A stretch of 64,000 bases of DNA from an uncultured Geobacteraceae bacterium (GCA_903925005.1 CAIYDX010000376.1:1-64000); one strand, 5' to 3'; counted from the stretch's first letter, positions 8,516 to 19,250 are shown. The notes: generated by a model from the letters alone, not told the origin. Numbers and translations: made by a program.

Positions 8516-9826
8516 TTTTTTTAGTTCTCTGATCTTCGCCGTAATCGCCGGGACCACCTGGAACAGGTCGCCAACGATGCCGTAGGTGGCAACTTCAAAA
8601 ATCGGTGCATGGCTATCACGGTTGATTGCTATAACTATATCGGAATCCTGCATGCCGACCAGGTGTTGAATGGCGCCGGAAATTCCGCAGGCGATGTATA
8701 TTTTGGGGCGCACGGTCTTGCCGGTCTGGCCGACCTGGCGATCGCCCGGCATCCAGCCGGCGTCAACGGCACTGCGGGAAGCACCCACCACGCCGCCCAG
8801 TTCGTCGGCCAGCTCCTGAAGCATCGCAAAATTCTCAGGCGCCATCATGCCTCGCCCACCCGAAATAATAAATTCGGCGCCGGTTATATCGACTGCACCC
8901 TTGCTGTGCGAATCTCGGATGATCTCGATGACTTTTGTGAGTACGCTTTCTTCGGTAACGGTGAATGGATCACGAATGATTGCCCCTTCCGCTCCCGCCC
9001 TATACTCCGGCATCGGCATGACGTTGGGGCGCACGGTGGACATCTGGGGACGAAATTTGTCGCACATGATCGTCGCCATGATGTTGCCGCCAAAGGCGGG
9101 ACGAGTCTGCATCAGGTTGCGCTTGTCGTCGATGGCCAGTCCGGTACAGTCGGCCGTGAGCCCGGTGGCGACACGGGTGGCAATGGCTCCAGCCAGATCG
9201 CGGCCCATGCCGGTTGCCCCCATCAGGATGACCTCGGGCTTGTATTTTTCGATAAGGTGGCAGCACCCCTCCACATAAGCCTCGGTGCGATAGTGGTAAT
9301 AAATCGGGGCATCAAGCAGATAGACTTTGGTGGCGCCGTAGGCAAAAGCCTCCTTGCAGAGGTGCTCGACATTCTCGCCGATAACTAGCGCACAGAGTTC
9401 GACGCCAAGACTGGCGGCAAGTCCCGCTCCGACCCCTAGCAGTTCCCAGGAGACTTTGGCCGGTTCACCTTCGGTCTGCTCGACGAAAACCCAGACACCG
9501 CGGTATTGAGCCAGTTTGGCCGCAATGGCGGCGGCCTCCGGGTCAATCTCTTCTTCGACAGGGACGGCGCTCACGACTAATTCAGCGAGTATTTTCTGTT
9601 CCTCGGGAGTAAAGTACATCTCCAGGGCATCCGCAGGACAGATTTTGACGCATTTCTGACAACCGATACATTTTACTGTATCGATAATCGGCTCGCCGCT
9701 GTCGGTCATTTCAATGCAGTTTACCGGGCAGACGCTTTGACAGCGGGCGCCGCAAGCGATGCAGGCGCCGGCAATCAGCTGCGCGACGCCGCGTGGTTTT
9801 TTGGGTTTTGGTTTTGGCTCGCTCAT
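8489..9826 (-). CDS. etfA: Electron-transfer flavoprotein alpha subunit with N-terminal ferredoxin domain
   Basis: 445 aa, longer than a plain EtfA (about 320) because of an N-terminal two-cluster ferredoxin. Its first motif, [13 protein letters not shown], has an x3 gap in place of the usual x2; the second, [12 protein letters not shown], is standard. The C-terminal half has the FAD-binding segments [30 protein letters not shown] and the [21 protein letters not shown] region. It accepts electrons from acyl-CoA dehydrogenases with EtfB and passes them to the neighbouring EMO protein. The ATG overlaps etfB's stop (ATGA). The final residues, [10 protein letters not shown] and the stop, are encoded by a dispersed palindromic repeat, so the native C-terminus has been replaced or extended. 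Confidence 0.95.
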   Translation of the reverse strand: MSEPKPKPKKPRGVAQLIAGACIACGARCQSVCPVNCIEMTDSGEPIIDTVKCIGCQKCVKICPADALEMYFTPEEQKILAELVVSAVPVEEEIDPEAAAIAAKLAQYRGVWVFVEQTEGEPAKVSWELLGVGAGLAASLGVELCALVIGENVEHLCKEAFAYGATKVYLLDAPIYYHYRTEAYVEGCCHLIEKYKPEVILMGATGMGRDLAGAIATRVATGLTADCTGLAIDDKRNLMQTRPAFGGNIMATIMCDKFRPQMSTVRPNVMPMPEYRAGAEGAIIRDPFTVTEESVLTKVIEIIRDSHSKGAVDITGAEFIISGGRGMMAPENFAMLQELADELGGVVGASRSAVDAGWMPGDRQVGQTGKTVRPKIYIACGISGAIQHLVGMQDSDIVIAINRDSHAPIFEVATYGIVGDLFQVVPAITAKIRELKKQGQGARGK

Positions 9827-10638
9827 AATGGTAACATATCCTTCGCCATCAGTTTTTCTATCAGCAGCGCTGCGGTTCCGGCCGGGTCGGCGTAGCCGTC
9901 ACCAAGTATTTCCCCTTTGACACGCTCGGGAGAGAAAATTTTGGATACCCAGGTAGGAGATCCTTTCAGCCCTATTTTCTGCTCATTCAGCTGCAGTGTT
10001 GCATTGTTCCACATATCGACGACAGCTTCGGCGGCAGCCAGCCTCATCTGCACCTTTGGATAGCGCGGCCGGTTCAGTTCACGAACAACAGTCAGCATGG
10101 CCGGCAGGGGCGTTTCGACAATTTCGTGACGACCTTCGAGCTTTCGGCTGACGCGAATTTTTTTCGCGCCAAAATCCAGGTTGATAATTTTGTCTACCAG
10201 CGTCAGCTGACGATAACCGAGGCGGCTGGCAATGCCGGGACCAACCTGGGCGGTATCGCCGTCGATTGTCTGCTTGCCGCAGAGCACCAGACCAACCTCA
10301 TCGACTTCCGCATTCAGCTTGGCTATCGCGGCAGCCAGAACATTGCTGGTTGCCAGAGTATCGGCACCACCGAACACACGATCGGAGAGCAGTATGGCAT
10401 GATCGACACCCAGGGCAAGCGCCTTCTTCAACGTCGCCTCGGCATTAGGGGGGCCCATCGAAATGGCGGCGACCTTGCAGCCAAAACGGTCCTTAAGGCG
10501 CAATGCCTCCTCAAGAGCGTGAGTATCGTAGGGATTGACAATAAAGGGAATACCGTCACGAACCAAAGTGTTTGTTACCGGGTCAATCTGAACCTGGGTC
10601 GTATCCGGCACCTGTTTAATACAGACAACTATCAGCAT
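9823..10638 (-). CDS. etfB: Electron-transfer flavoprotein beta subunit
   Basis: 271 aa. It starts MLIVVCIKQVPDTTQVQIDP, and the motif DGDTAQVGPGIASRLGY is the AMP/FAD-domain signature of EtfB. It forms the heterodimeric flavoprotein with the downstream EtfA (4 bp overlap). It is the first gene of the etfB-etfA-EMO operon. The long A/T-rich upstream region contains several TGACGTA/TTACGTCA-like elements that may be operators. Confidence 0.96.
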   Translation of the reverse strand: MLIVVCIKQVPDTTQVQIDPVTNTLVRDGIPFIVNPYDTHALEEALRLKDRFGCKVAAISMGPPNAEATLKKALALGVDHAILLSDRVFGGADTLATSNVLAAAIAKLNAEVDEVGLVLCGKQTIDGDTAQVGPGIASRLGYRQLTLVDKIINLDFGAKKIRVSRKLEGRHEIVETPLPAMLTVVRELNRPRYPKVQMRLAAAEAVVDMWNNATLQLNEQKIGLKGSPTWVSKIFSPERVKGEILGDGYADPAGTAALLIEKLMAKDMLPL

Positions 10639-10712
10639 GAGTCCCTCTCCTGCGGGGTTATTGGCAGCACGTTAATACGTTTAATTATATGTGAATCTCA
10701 GACAATTACAAA

Positions 10713-10810
10713 TGACGTATGTCAATAATACCTATTTACCCGTAATTGCAACTTACGTCAAGGTCAATTTTAAAGTACGTGTATGGTCTCTTACATCAAA
10801 TTGTATACAA
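10713..10810 (-). promoter_or_regulatory. Candidate operator cluster upstream of etfB
   Basis: TGACGTATGTCA (10713-10724) is an imperfect dyad. Related half-sites follow: TTACGTCA at 10753, GTACGT near 10775, TTACATCA at 10791, and the perfect palindrome TTGTATACAA at 10801. Repeated TGACGTA-type words resemble operators of regulators of acyl-CoA catabolism (LiuR/FadR-like, from memory). No regulator gene is adjacent. Confidence 0.35.
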
Positions 10811-10912
10811 GATGCAAGCTATTATAATTTAACAAAATTTTTTTATTCACACGAAAATATACCCCGCATTGCACGCACCCATCTTAACCGGCTCCACCTC
10901 TGCATTTGCGCA

Positions 10913-10947
10913 GAAAAAAGGCCCCCCCGATCAGATCGGGAAGGCCT
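10913..10947 (-). terminator. Terminator of the gltBD transcript
   Basis: AGGCC (919-923) pairs with GGCCT (943-947), and CCCGAT pairs with ATCGGG inside. On the minus strand the stem is followed by six T (complement of 913-918). Confidence 0.7.
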
Positions 10948-10991
10948 CATTGCCTCGTGTTACAAATCAACAAACCTAGAAAAAGCAGTCC

Positions 10992-11129
10992 ATTACCGCA
11001 AAGACGCAAAGTCCGCAAAGAAATCAAAGAGTTGACAAGAAATCTGAAGTCATCTCTTGGGTAAGAAGGTTTATTCCGTTAATACACTGATTTTCTTCGC
11101 GTTCTTTGCGCCTTTGCGGTTCAAATGCC
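10992..11129. repeat. ACCGCAAAG-ended dispersed repeat, copy A
   Basis: About 138 bp. The left end, ACCGCAAAGACGCAAAG, is inverted at the right end as CTTTGCGCCTTTGCGGT. The whole unit aligns by eye, in reverse complement, with 52051-52185 over its full length, including a shared GTTGACAAGAA-like interior. It carries no open frame, so it looks like a small non-autonomous (MITE-like) element. Confidence 0.8.
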
Positions 11130-11154
11130 TATTTCAGGACAAAAAGAGTTTCTA

Positions 11155-12636
11155 TTACGGCAGCTCACTGCTTCCCATCAGGTAACGGTCGCACTCACGG
11201 GCAGCACCGCGCCCCTCGTTAAAGGCCCACACCACGAGGCTCTGGCCACGGCGGCAGTCGCCGGCGGCAAAGACACCCGGCACGCTGGTGCTGTATTTCT
11301 CGTATTCGGCTTTGATATTACTGCGCGGATCCTTATCCAGTCCAAAAGAGTCGATCAGAGGCTGTTCAGGCCCTAAAAAGCCCATCGCCAGCAGCACCAG
11401 CTGAGCGGGTCGAACCTGCTCGGTGCCAGGAACCGGCTTGGGTATGAACTGACCTTTTTCGTTCTTTTCCCAGGCGACTTCTACGGTATGGACAGCCTTG
11501 ACGGCACCGTTTGCGCCCCCTTCAAATCTGGTAGCCGTCGTCAGATAAACCCGCGGGTCGGCACCGAATTTTGCAGCGGCCTCTTCCTGGCCATAATCCA
11601 CCTTGTGGGTCTTGGGCCATTCCGGCCAGGGGTTATCGGCAGCGCGTTCATCCGGCGATCGCGGCATAATTTCCAGCTGGGTTACGGCGCTGCAGCCATG
11701 ACGGAGCGATGTGCCTACACAGTCCGTCCCGGTATCGCCGCCGCCGATGATAATAACGTCCTTCCCTTTGGCCGAGATGAAATCGTCATTCCCCTGCATC
11801 AGGGCCTTTGTATTGGCCGTCAGAAACTCCATCGCAAAATGAATCCCCTTCAAACCGCGCCCCTCTATCGGAAGATCACGCGGCAGGGTGGCGCCGGTCG
11901 TTATAACTACGGCATCAAAATCGTCGCGCAACGCTGCCACAGGAAGCTCACTCCCCCCCACCTCGGCGTTGCAGTGAAAAGTAATCCCCTCGGCCTGCAT
12001 CAGCTTGATGCGGCGCAGCAGCACTTCGCGCTTGTCGAGTTTCATATTGGGGATGCCGTACATAAGCAGCCCCCCCGGCAGATCGGCGCGTTCAAAGACC
12101 GTCACATTGTGACCCGCCTTGTTGAGTTGAGCGGCGGCGGAGAGCCCGGCGGGGCCGGAACCGACTATTGCAACTCTTTTGCCGGTGCGTACGGCAGGAG
12201 GAGCGGCAACGATCCACCCCTCTTTAAAGCCTCGTTCAACAATGCTGACCTCGATATTTTTAATCGTAACAGCCGGATCGATACTGGCCAGAGTGCAGGA
12301 CCCCTCGCAGGGGGCCGGGCAGACACGTCCGGTGAACTCCGGGAAATTGTTGGTCTTGTGCAGCCTGTCCAACGCCTGTTGCCAGAGGTTGCAATAGATC
12401 AAGTCATTCCACTCCGGGATCAGATTGTTAACCGGACAGCCGCTGGCCATACCGCTGATCAGCACGCCGCTGTGGCAAAACGGCACGCCGCAATCCATAC
12501 AACGGGCGCCCTGGGTGCGGAGATCCTCATCCGGCATATGCAGATGAAATTCGTTCCAGTCGTTAATACGCTCCAGAGGTGCCCGGTCTGCAGGCACTTC
12601 GCGAATATATTCCATGAATCCAGTTGGTTTTCCCAT
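11155..12636 (-). CDS. gltD: Glutamate synthase, small (beta) subunit
   Basis: 493 aa from ATG 12636 ([15 protein letters not shown]). The longer frame is not preceded by a ribosome-binding site, while AGGGAAAC precedes this ATG. It takes electrons from NADPH and passes them to GltB. The N-terminal Fe-S domain has [16 protein letters not shown] and CPAPCEGSC. Two dinucleotide folds follow, [10 protein letters not shown] for FAD and GGGDTGTDC for NADPH, ending in the [14 protein letters not shown] signature. It lies after gltB with a repeat in the gap and is followed by a terminator at 10.9 kb. Confidence 0.96.
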   Translation of the reverse strand: MGKPTGFMEYIREVPADRAPLERINDWNEFHLHMPDEDLRTQGARCMDCGVPFCHSGVLISGMASGCPVNNLIPEWNDLIYCNLWQQALDRLHKTNNFPEFTGRVCPAPCEGSCTLASIDPAVTIKNIEVSIVERGFKEGWIVAAPPAVRTGKRVAIVGSGPAGLSAAAQLNKAGHNVTVFERADLPGGLLMYGIPNMKLDKREVLLRRIKLMQAEGITFHCNAEVGGSELPVAALRDDFDAVVITTGATLPRDLPIEGRGLKGIHFAMEFLTANTKALMQGNDDFISAKGKDVIIIGGGDTGTDCVGTSLRHGCSAVTQLEIMPRSPDERAADNPWPEWPKTHKVDYGQEEAAAKFGADPRVYLTTATRFEGGANGAVKAVHTVEVAWEKNEKGQFIPKPVPGTEQVRPAQLVLLAMGFLGPEQPLIDSFGLDKDPRSNIKAEYEKYSTSVPGVFAAGDCRRGQSLVVWAFNEGRGAARECDRYLMGSSELP

Positions 12637-12667
12637 GATTGTTTCCCTATGTTGTAAAATTACAAGA

Positions 12668-12759
12668 CTAAACCCAACCACCCCCAACCCCTCCTAAAAT
12701 AGGAGGGGAGCTTAAAATCCCCCTCCTATTTTAGGAGGGACTAGGGGTGGTAAGGTTTT
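12668..12759. repeat. CCCCTCC-rich palindromic repeat, copy 1
   Basis: Begins CTAAACCCAACCACCCCC and ends TAGGGGTGGTAAGGTTTT. Two internal hairpins are CCCCTCCTA-aaa-TAGGAGGGG and the following CCCTCCTA-ttt-TAGGAGGG. A diverged reverse-complement copy lies at 24597-24711. Its last bases touch the gltB stop codon (12758-12760). Confidence 0.82.
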
Positions 12760-15700
12760 AATGCCCGACGATATGCGAATTTTCCTCAAACGCGGCGGCC
12801 AGAGCGTCGTCACCGCTGAGGCCTGCGGCCTTTGCCCGCTCAAGCGCCTGCAGCACACGTTTGTAATCCATCGGCAACACTTTTACGAACCGCGACAGAC
12901 TGTTTTCTCCACCGGCAAGTATGGCCTTTGCAAGAGAACTCCCGGTGTATTCGGCATGTTTTTCGATCATCCCCCTGACGGTTGCACGATCGTTTTTGTC
13001 AAGCGGTTCCAAACCGGCCATTTCCAAATTGCATCGGCTTGAAAAATCTCCCTGTTCATCATAAACATACGCCACACCGCCGCTCATTCCGGCAGCGAAA
13101 TTGCGGCCGGTCCGGCCAAGTATCACAACGGTGCCGCCGGTCATATACTCGCAGCCGTGATCGCCGACCCCTTCAACTACGGCATTAACGCCGGAGTTCC
13201 GGACGCAGAACCTCTCGCCCGCCATGCCACGAATATAGGCAGTCCCGCTGGTTGCGCCATAAAAAGCCACATTGCCGGCGATGATGTTTTCTTCGGCCTT
13301 GAATGTAGAGCCAGCCGGCGGATAAACTATGATTTTTCCGCCGCTGAGCCCTTTGCCCAGATAATCATTGGCGTCGCCCGACAGCTTCAGGGTTATGCCG
13401 CGCGGTATGAATGCTCCAAAGCTCTGCCCGGCGGAGCCGTTGAAGGTGAGGCTGACCGTATCGTCAGACAGGCCGGCAGCGCCATGATTCCGGGTGATTT
13501 CATTACCGATGATGGTCCCGACGACACGGTCGACATTGGTAATCGGCAGTTCGGCACTGACCTTTTCACCCAACTCTATTGCCGGCTGACAGATTTCGAG
13601 CAGCTTGCTTATATCGATCGATTTCTCCAGGCCGTGATCCTGTTTTTCGGTGCAGTAACGCCCGACATTCAACCCGACTTTCGGCTGGTGAAGTATATTG
13701 GAAAGATCGAGCCCCTGTGCTTTCCAGTGTTCGATAGCCTTGTTCGCCTCCAGAACATCGCAGCGGCCGACCATTTCGTTCAGCGTGCGGAAACCGAGCT
13801 GCGCCATGATTTCACGCAGCTCCTCGGCGACAAATCTCATGAAGTTGATGACATACTCCGGCTTGCCGTTGAAATTCTTGCGCAGCTCCGGATCCTGAGT
13901 CGCCACACCGGTCGGGCAGGTGTTGCTGTGACAGACACGCATCATCACGCAGCCGAGAGTCACCAGCGGCGCGGTGGCAAAGCCGAACTCCTCGGCCCCC
14001 AGCAGGGCGGCGATGGCCACGTCACGGCCGGTCTTCAGCTGACCGTCGGCTTCTATGACGATACGGCTGCGCAGATTGTTCAGCAGCAGGGTCTGGTGCG
14101 TCTCGGCCAGACCAAGTTCCCAGGGGAGTCCGGCATGCTTGATGCTGGAGATCGGCGAGGCGCCGGTGCCGCCGTCATAACCGCTGATCAGCACAACATC
14201 GGCGTGAGCCTTGGCCACACCGGCGGCGATTGTGCCGACACCAACCTCGGAAACCAGCTTGACGCTGATGCGGGCACGGCGGTTGGCATTTTTAAGATCG
14301 TGGATCAGCTCGGCAAGATCCTCGATCGAGTAGATATCGTGATGCGGCGGCGGCGACACCAGGCCGACGCCCGGCGTGGTATGACGGGTCTTGGCGATCC
14401 AGGGATATACCTTGTGTCCCGGAAGTTCCCCCCCCTCGCCCGGTTTGGCCCCTTGAGCCATCTTGATCTGCAGTTCACCGGCATTGGTCAGGTAATCACT
14501 GGTGACACCGAAGCGTCCCGAAGCAACCTGTTTGATGGCGCTGTTCTTCGAATCCCCCTGCTCGTTGGTCCAGGTAAAGCGTTCAGGATCCTCGCCCCCT
14601 TCACCGGTGTTGGATCTGCCGCCGATACGGTTCATCGCGATCGCCAGCGCTTCGTGAGCCTCCTTGCTGATCGAGCCGTACGACATCGCACCGGTTTTGA
14701 ATCGTTTCATGATCGATTCGACCGGCTCAACCTCATCGATCGATACCGACGGCATATTATCCTTGAATCCGAGCAGGCCGCGCAGAGTATAGTGACGGGT
14801 GCTCTGTTCGTCGATCAATGAGGAAAACACCTTGAACTCGCGATAATCACCGTTGCGGGCAGCTTTCTGGAGCGAGGTAATAGTCAGCGGATTGTATTGA
14901 TGTTCCTCGCCATCCTTGCGCCACTGATAAACACCGCCCGGGGCAAGCATCACTTCGGGGGCAACACGTTCCGGATAAGCACGTGCGTGACGCTCCATCA
15001 GTTCACGAGCGATACCGTTGATATCGGTTCCAGCGATACGCGACGGAGTCCAGGTGAAATAGCGGTCGATTACGGATTGATGCAGGCCGACCGCTTCGAA
15101 GATCTGGGCGCCGCGATAGCTCTGCACGGTGGAGATCCCCATCTTGGCCATAGTCTTGACGACCCCCTTGATGGAGGCCTTGATGAAATTCTTGACCGCC
15201 TTCTTGTGATCCAGGTCCGGCAGCATCCCCTGCAGAATCATATCGTCAAGAGATTCGAAGGCCAGATAAGGGTTGATCGCATTAACGCCATAACCGAGCA
15301 GCACGGCAAAGTGATGAACCTCGCGCGGTTCTCCCGATTCCAGGATCAGTGACACACGCGTACGGCTGCCGCTGCCGACCAGGTGGTGGTGCAGCCCCGA
15401 TGTCGCCAGCAGCGCCGGAATAGCGGCGTTGTCTTTATCCACGCCACGGTCGGAAAGGATCAGGATATTGCTGCCGGATTCGACCGCGGCATCAGCTGCC
15501 GCGAAAAACGCGTCCAGTACCTTTTCCATCGCACCGGCACCTTGAGCCGCAGGAAAAAGCAGCGACAGCGTTGTTGATTTGAAGCCGGCGCGGTCGATCT
15601 GCCGCAGTTTTTCGAGTTCGTCGTTGCCGAGAAGCGGATGCTCCAGTTTGATCATCCTGGCGCTTGCCGCGGTCGGCTCAAGCAGGTTGGCCTCAGAACC

Positions 15701-17338
15701 GATCAGCGTGACCGTGGAAGTGACGATCTCCTCGCGAATCGGATCTATCGGAGGATTGGTGACCTGGGCAAACAGCTGTTTGAAGTAATTGTACAGCAGC
15801 TGAGACTGGCTGGAAAGCACCGCCAGCGGCGTATCGGTGCCCATGGAACCGAGCGGCTGGATGCCGTCGCGGGCCATAGGCCCCAGAACCACGCGTTGAT
15901 CCTCAAAGGTATAGCCGAAAGCCTGCTGACGCTGGCTTAACGCTGTATGATCCGGCAAGGGAGCTCCGGTGACGTCCGGCAGATTCTCCAGGGTGATATG
16001 GTTTTCTTTCAGCCACTGGCCGTACGGATTGGCAGCCGCCAGATCCCGTTTGATCTCCTCGTCCGGAACAATGCGCCCCTGCTCGGTATCTACCAGAAAC
16101 ATCTGTCCCGGCTGAAGCCGTCCCTTGCTCAGGACACGACTCGGCTCAATCTGCAGAACTCCGGCTTCGGAGGCCATGATCACCAGATCGTCGTTGGTGA
16201 TATAGTAACGGGACGGGCGAAGTCCGTTGCGGTCAAGAACGGCGCCGATAGAGCGGCCATCGGTAAAGGCGATTGCCGCCGGGCCGTCCCACGGCTCCAT
16301 CAGGCAGGAGTGATATTCGTAAAACGCGCGTTTTTCGTCACTCATGTCGGCATGGTTTTCCCACGGCTCCGGCACCATCATCATGACCGCATGCGGCAGA
16401 GAACGGCCGCCCATGACGAGCAGCTCAAGACAGTTGTCGAACATGGCCGAATCGGAACCGTTGGTATTGATGATCGGCAGCGCCTTCTTGATGTCGTCAC
16501 CGAACAGGCTGCTGGCGAAGAGGCTCTGACGCGCATTCATCCAGTTGACATTGCCGCGCAGGGTATTGATCTCGCCGTTATGGGCCAGGAGATGATACGG
16601 ATGGGCACGGTCCCAGCTTGGAAAGGTATTGGTAGAGAAGCGGGAGTGCACCAAAGCGATGGCGCTTGACATTGCAGGGTCGCGCAGCTCGGGATAGTAT
16701 TTGTCAACCTGCACCGGCATCAGCATACCCTTGTAGATTATCGTCCGGGTGGAGAGACTGCTGACATACCAATAATCGTCAACCTCGGATTGCCTGATCT
16801 CGTTGATCGCCCGCTGGTTGATGATATAGAGCTTGCGATTAAAGGCCTGCTCGTCGGCGCATGAGGCGGGGCGCTTGAGGAACAGCTGCCGCACCCTCGG
16901 TTCGCCTTCCTGGGCGGTATCCCCCAGAGAGGAGTTGTCGGTCGGCACGTTGCGCCATCCGAGAAGCTCCACCCCTTCTTCGACCAGGATTTTTTCCAGA
17001 ATATGGCGGGCGGCGTTGCGCTCGGTCGCTTCCGGCGAGGTAAAGACCATGCCGACGCCATAGTGAAACGGTGCGGGGAGTTCAATGCCGAGCGGAGCGC
17101 AGACGGAACGGAGGAAGCTGTCCGGCATCTGCATCAGAATGCCGGCGCCGTCTCCGGTATTTGGTTCGCAGCCGCACGCACCGCGATGATCGAGATTAAC
17201 AAGTATTTCGAGCGCCTGACTGACGATCTCGTGGGACTTCTTACCCTTCATATTGGCAACAAAACCGACGCCGCACGCGTCGTGCTCGAATTGAGGATCG
17301 TAGAGGCCCTGCTTTACTGGTGCTCGGTTGTTTTTCAT
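12758..17338 (-). CDS. gltB: Glutamate synthase, large (alpha) subunit
   Basis: 1526 aa from ATG 17338, chosen over a longer frame because AAGGT precedes it and it places the catalytic Cys of HDACGVGF close to the N-terminus. GltB normally has a short propeptide cut before this Cys. Class II glutaminase domain about 20-450, central domain, then the FMN/synthase domain with [18 protein letters not shown] (3Fe-4S ligands), and a C-terminal beta-helix of G-x-x-G repeats. It makes glutamate from glutamine and 2-oxoglutarate and is co-transcribed with gltD. A sigma-54-type promoter lies 60 bp upstream. Confidence 0.97.
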   Translation of the reverse strand: MKNNRAPVKQGLYDPQFEHDACGVGFVANMKGKKSHEIVSQALEILVNLDHRGACGCEPNTGDGAGILMQMPDSFLRSVCAPLGIELPAPFHYGVGMVFTSPEATERNAARHILEKILVEEGVELLGWRNVPTDNSSLGDTAQEGEPRVRQLFLKRPASCADEQAFNRKLYIINQRAINEIRQSEVDDYWYVSSLSTRTIIYKGMLMPVQVDKYYPELRDPAMSSAIALVHSRFSTNTFPSWDRAHPYHLLAHNGEINTLRGNVNWMNARQSLFASSLFGDDIKKALPIINTNGSDSAMFDNCLELLVMGGRSLPHAVMMMVPEPWENHADMSDEKRAFYEYHSCLMEPWDGPAAIAFTDGRSIGAVLDRNGLRPSRYYITNDDLVIMASEAGVLQIEPSRVLSKGRLQPGQMFLVDTEQGRIVPDEEIKRDLAAANPYGQWLKENHITLENLPDVTGAPLPDHTALSQRQQAFGYTFEDQRVVLGPMARDGIQPLGSMGTDTPLAVLSSQSQLLYNYFKQLFAQVTNPPIDPIREEIVTSTVTLIGSEANLLEPTAASARMIKLEHPLLGNDELEKLRQIDRAGFKSTTLSLLFPAAQGAGAMEKVLDAFFAAADAAVESGSNILILSDRGVDKDNAAIPALLATSGLHHHLVGSGSRTRVSLILESGEPREVHHFAVLLGYGVNAINPYLAFESLDDMILQGMLPDLDHKKAVKNFIKASIKGVVKTMAKMGISTVQSYRGAQIFEAVGLHQSVIDRYFTWTPSRIAGTDINGIARELMERHARAYPERVAPEVMLAPGGVYQWRKDGEEHQYNPLTITSLQKAARNGDYREFKVFSSLIDEQSTRHYTLRGLLGFKDNMPSVSIDEVEPVESIMKRFKTGAMSYGSISKEAHEALAIAMNRIGGRSNTGEGGEDPERFTWTNEQGDSKNSAIKQVASGRFGVTSDYLTNAGELQIKMAQGAKPGEGGELPGHKVYPWIAKTRHTTPGVGLVSPPPHHDIYSIEDLAELIHDLKNANRRARISVKLVSEVGVGTIAAGVAKAHADVVLISGYDGGTGASPISSIKHAGLPWELGLAETHQTLLLNNLRSRIVIEADGQLKTGRDVAIAALLGAEEFGFATAPLVTLGCVMMRVCHSNTCPTGVATQDPELRKNFNGKPEYVINFMRFVAEELREIMAQLGFRTLNEMVGRCDVLEANKAIEHWKAQGLDLSNILHQPKVGLNVGRYCTEKQDHGLEKSIDISKLLEICQPAIELGEKVSAELPITNVDRVVGTIIGNEITRNHGAAGLSDDTVSLTFNGSAGQSFGAFIPRGITLKLSGDANDYLGKGLSGGKIIVYPPAGSTFKAEENIIAGNVAFYGATSGTAYIRGMAGERFCVRNSGVNAVVEGVGDHGCEYMTGGTVVILGRTGRNFAAGMSGGVAYVYDEQGDFSSRCNLEMAGLEPLDKNDRATVRGMIEKHAEYTGSSLAKAILAGGENSLSRFVKVLPMDYKRVLQALERAKAAGLSGDDALAAAFEENSHIVGH

Positions 17339-17399
17339 AGGAATTACCTTTGTGAATTTATTTCTGAGTTGCTCGCAACGGATGCGGGCTGATATTGCT

Positions 17400-17415
17400 A
17401 GCAGGGAGTGTGCCA
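17400..17415 (-). promoter_or_regulatory. Sigma-54 promoter of gltBD
   Basis: The minus strand reads TGGCACA-CTCC-CTGCT. The consensus is TGGCACG-N4-TTGCW, and the GG and GC have the required 10 bp between them. Predicted transcript start is about 17389, giving a leader of roughly 50 nt. Nitrogen control through an NtrC-type activator would fit the gene function. Confidence 0.7.
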
Positions 17416-17572
17416 TACCAGGAGATTCGGCATATACTATTATTCTCAACAATATATGTTAACTAGTTATGACGTTTTTTTGCCGGAGACCGCTCCCGCA
17501 TACAGTACTGCACTATTCCACCGTGAGTAATAATACTACACTCATGAGTACATTTACTGCAAGCCACAAAAT

Positions 17573-17605
17573 AAAAATAATCCGATTGGAAGTCGGATTA
17601 TTTTT
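17573..17605. terminator. Bidirectional terminator after the second binding-protein gene
   Basis: A perfect 13 bp stem, AAAAATAATCCGA with TCGGATTATTTTT, and a 7 nt loop. A-run and T-run on both sides would stop transcripts coming from 17664 on the minus strand. Confidence 0.88.
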
Positions 17606-17663
17606 GCGATTATCATTCTATGTTTGTACTGAATCTTCCGCTTATGAGCTTTTAATCCCCTTG

Positions 17664-18938
17664 TTACTCCAGCACGGCAGGCATGCCGACTTTTGCTCTG
17701 TTTTTGATCCATTCGTCTTTGCCTATGGCAGCGTCATCACCTTTCATGGTGCTGATGATTTCGAAATAATCCTGTTTGTACTTGTCTTTGTTAACTTCGG
17801 CAGCAGGTTTGCCCTTGATCGCATACACGGTTCCTATCGACTGGTGGTCCCACTCCCGCCAATACTGTTCATCCTTGACACCGATGTATTTATGCCCCTC
17901 CAGCGCCTTTATGACGGCATTGGTTTCAAAGCTTTTCGCCCTTTCGACCGCTTCCTTGTATTGATACAGATTCACATAGGCAGGGGCACCCGTTGTAGTT
18001 GGATATCTATTGAACTTCTTCTCAAAACTCTCTACAAAAGCCTTCCCTTTCGGATAATTGTATTTGTACGGGACACTCCAATCCCAATAGGTTGTACCTA
18101 CAATCCCTTCCATAACTGCGGGGCCTACCTCCATCGCGGCATCAAGAGTGATGAGCGGGACAATTATCTGCATATTTTTTTTCAAGTCCATGCTGTACGC
18201 CTGCTTCAAGGCAGTTTCCAGATCCCGACCGAACAGACTCAATATCAGCACCGCCGGCTGGTTGTCCTTGGCAACGGTCAGTACCTGGCTGAAATCGGTA
18301 GCTCCCAGTTTGGTCAGCAACGATTTATGCACGGTATTATCCGTTGTGTTGGTGAATCTCCGAAACACCTCTTCCGTTGTCCATCCCCATGAATAATCGG
18401 ATGTAATGTAAAACATTTTCTTGCCGGCAAAGTTGCTGTTCAGATAACTCGACAATGTCTTGACATACATGTACGAGTCGGAAAACCCTCTGAAAATATT
18501 TCTGTTCCCCTCCTCCACGGTAACTTCGGTTGACGCGGTAACCGTACCCAGGAATATCCTGTTTTTCTGTTTGGCAACTTTTCCTACGGCAATGGCCACG
18601 CCGCTGGATATGCCGCCGAATATCATAGGGACATTCTCCTTGTCATAGAGTTCAAGGGCGTTTTCCTTGGCGATTTTTGCGTTTGATTTTGTGTCCCTGT
18701 AGACCAGCTGCACCTTTTTGCCGAGTATCCCCCCAGCGGCGTTGATCTCCTCCGCAGCAAGATCCGCCGATCTCCGCTGATTCAGCCCTTCCTTGGCATA
18801 CGGGCCAGTTTCCGGGTAGTTCAGGCCGATCTTGACTATCTCATCAGCGGATGCGGCACCACCGGAAACCGTAAAAACAACTGTGTTGGCACATAACACC
18901 ATTATGAGTAAAACAAAATATCCCCTGACTCTTTTCAT
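17664..18938 (-). CDS. ABC transporter periplasmic binding protein, LivJ-like (second copy)
   Basis: 424 aa from ATG 18938, which has GGGAGGG seven bases upstream; the TTG two codons earlier is not needed. A signal peptide covers about residues 1-32. The mature protein has the type I periplasmic-binding fold (IVKIGLNYPETGPYAKEG, AAEEINAAGGILGKKV, FGGISSGVAIAVGKVA). It would capture an amino acid, organic acid or related solute for a LivHMGF-type permease. No permease genes lie beside it; the nearest are livHM 4-6 kb upstream in the same transcription direction. It may give that importer an alternative specificity, or be a sensor. Confidence 0.85.
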   Translation of the reverse strand: MKRVRGYFVLLIMVLCANTVVFTVSGGAASADEIVKIGLNYPETGPYAKEGLNQRRSADLAAEEINAAGGILGKKVQLVYRDTKSNAKIAKENALELYDKENVPMIFGGISSGVAIAVGKVAKQKNRIFLGTVTASTEVTVEEGNRNIFRGFSDSYMYVKTLSSYLNSNFAGKKMFYITSDYSWGWTTEEVFRRFTNTTDNTVHKSLLTKLGATDFSQVLTVAKDNQPAVLILSLFGRDLETALKQAYSMDLKKNMQIIVPLITLDAAMEVGPAVMEGIVGTTYWDWSVPYKYNYPKGKAFVESFEKKFNRYPTTTGAPAYVNLYQYKEAVERAKSFETNAVIKALEGHKYIGVKDEQYWREWDHQSIGTVYAIKGKPAAEVNKDKYKQDYFEIISTMKGDDAAIGKDEWIKNRAKVGMPAVLE

Positions 18939-18968
18939 ACTCAAGCCCTCCCTGGCAAGCTTCGCCGG

Positions 18969-19250
18969 CTATTGGAATCTATTGGTGAGAAATCTGACCC
19001 CTATGCTGACAGAATCATGCCTGACCACTCTGCAGGAGTGTTTGGCGGGACATGAATCCGAATTATAACATAACGTCAAGCTGCATACGTCGCCGACTTG
19101 CAGGCTTTCCGGGACACCATCATTCACCTTGATAAAAGCACCGCCAAGAGAAATGTCCTCCAGTAATGCCTCAAAAGTGTTACCGTCAATTTCCATCAGG
19201 ATACACTCTGAATCACACTTGACCCTGATATATTGCCTCTGGCTTCCCAT
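18969..19250 (-). CDS. PilZ domain protein (c-di-GMP receptor)
   Basis: 93 aa, a single PilZ domain. The N-terminal arginine motif is RQYIRVKC and the second signature is DISLGG, matching RxxxR and D/NxSxxG. Such proteins bind c-di-GMP and act on partner proteins. It lies between bdhA and the second binding-protein gene, 30 bp ahead of the latter, which is an unusual setting. The start has AAGGGG upstream. Confidence 0.85.
   Translation of the reverse strand: MGSQRQYIRVKCDSECILMEIDGNTFEALLEDISLGGAFIKVNDGVPESLQVGDVCSLTLCYNSDSCPAKHSCRVVRHDSVSIGVRFLTNRFQ

Larger units (their letters stand above)
10639..11154. other. Long intergenic region between etfB and gltD
   Basis: No gene seen. From left to right it holds an A/T-rich promoter and operator zone for etfB (about 10680-10860), a terminator serving the gltBD transcript (10913-10947), and a 138 bp repeat with inverted ends (10992-11129) lying just after gltD. 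Confidence 0.7.
17339..17663. other. Intergenic region between gltB and the distal end of the liv/ketone unit
   Basis: No gene seen. It contains the gltB sigma-54 promoter (17400-17415), an A/T-rich upstream stretch with two perfect 10 bp palindromes (TAACTAGTTA at about 17459 and ACTCATGAGT at about 17540) that could be activator sites, and a bidirectional terminator (17573-17605). Confidence 0.6.

Noticed and set aside
13157-14821. Very long (554-codon) plus-strand frame opposite gltB
   Set aside because: Lies wholly antisense to the conserved glutamate synthase frame and shows no recognisable protein features.
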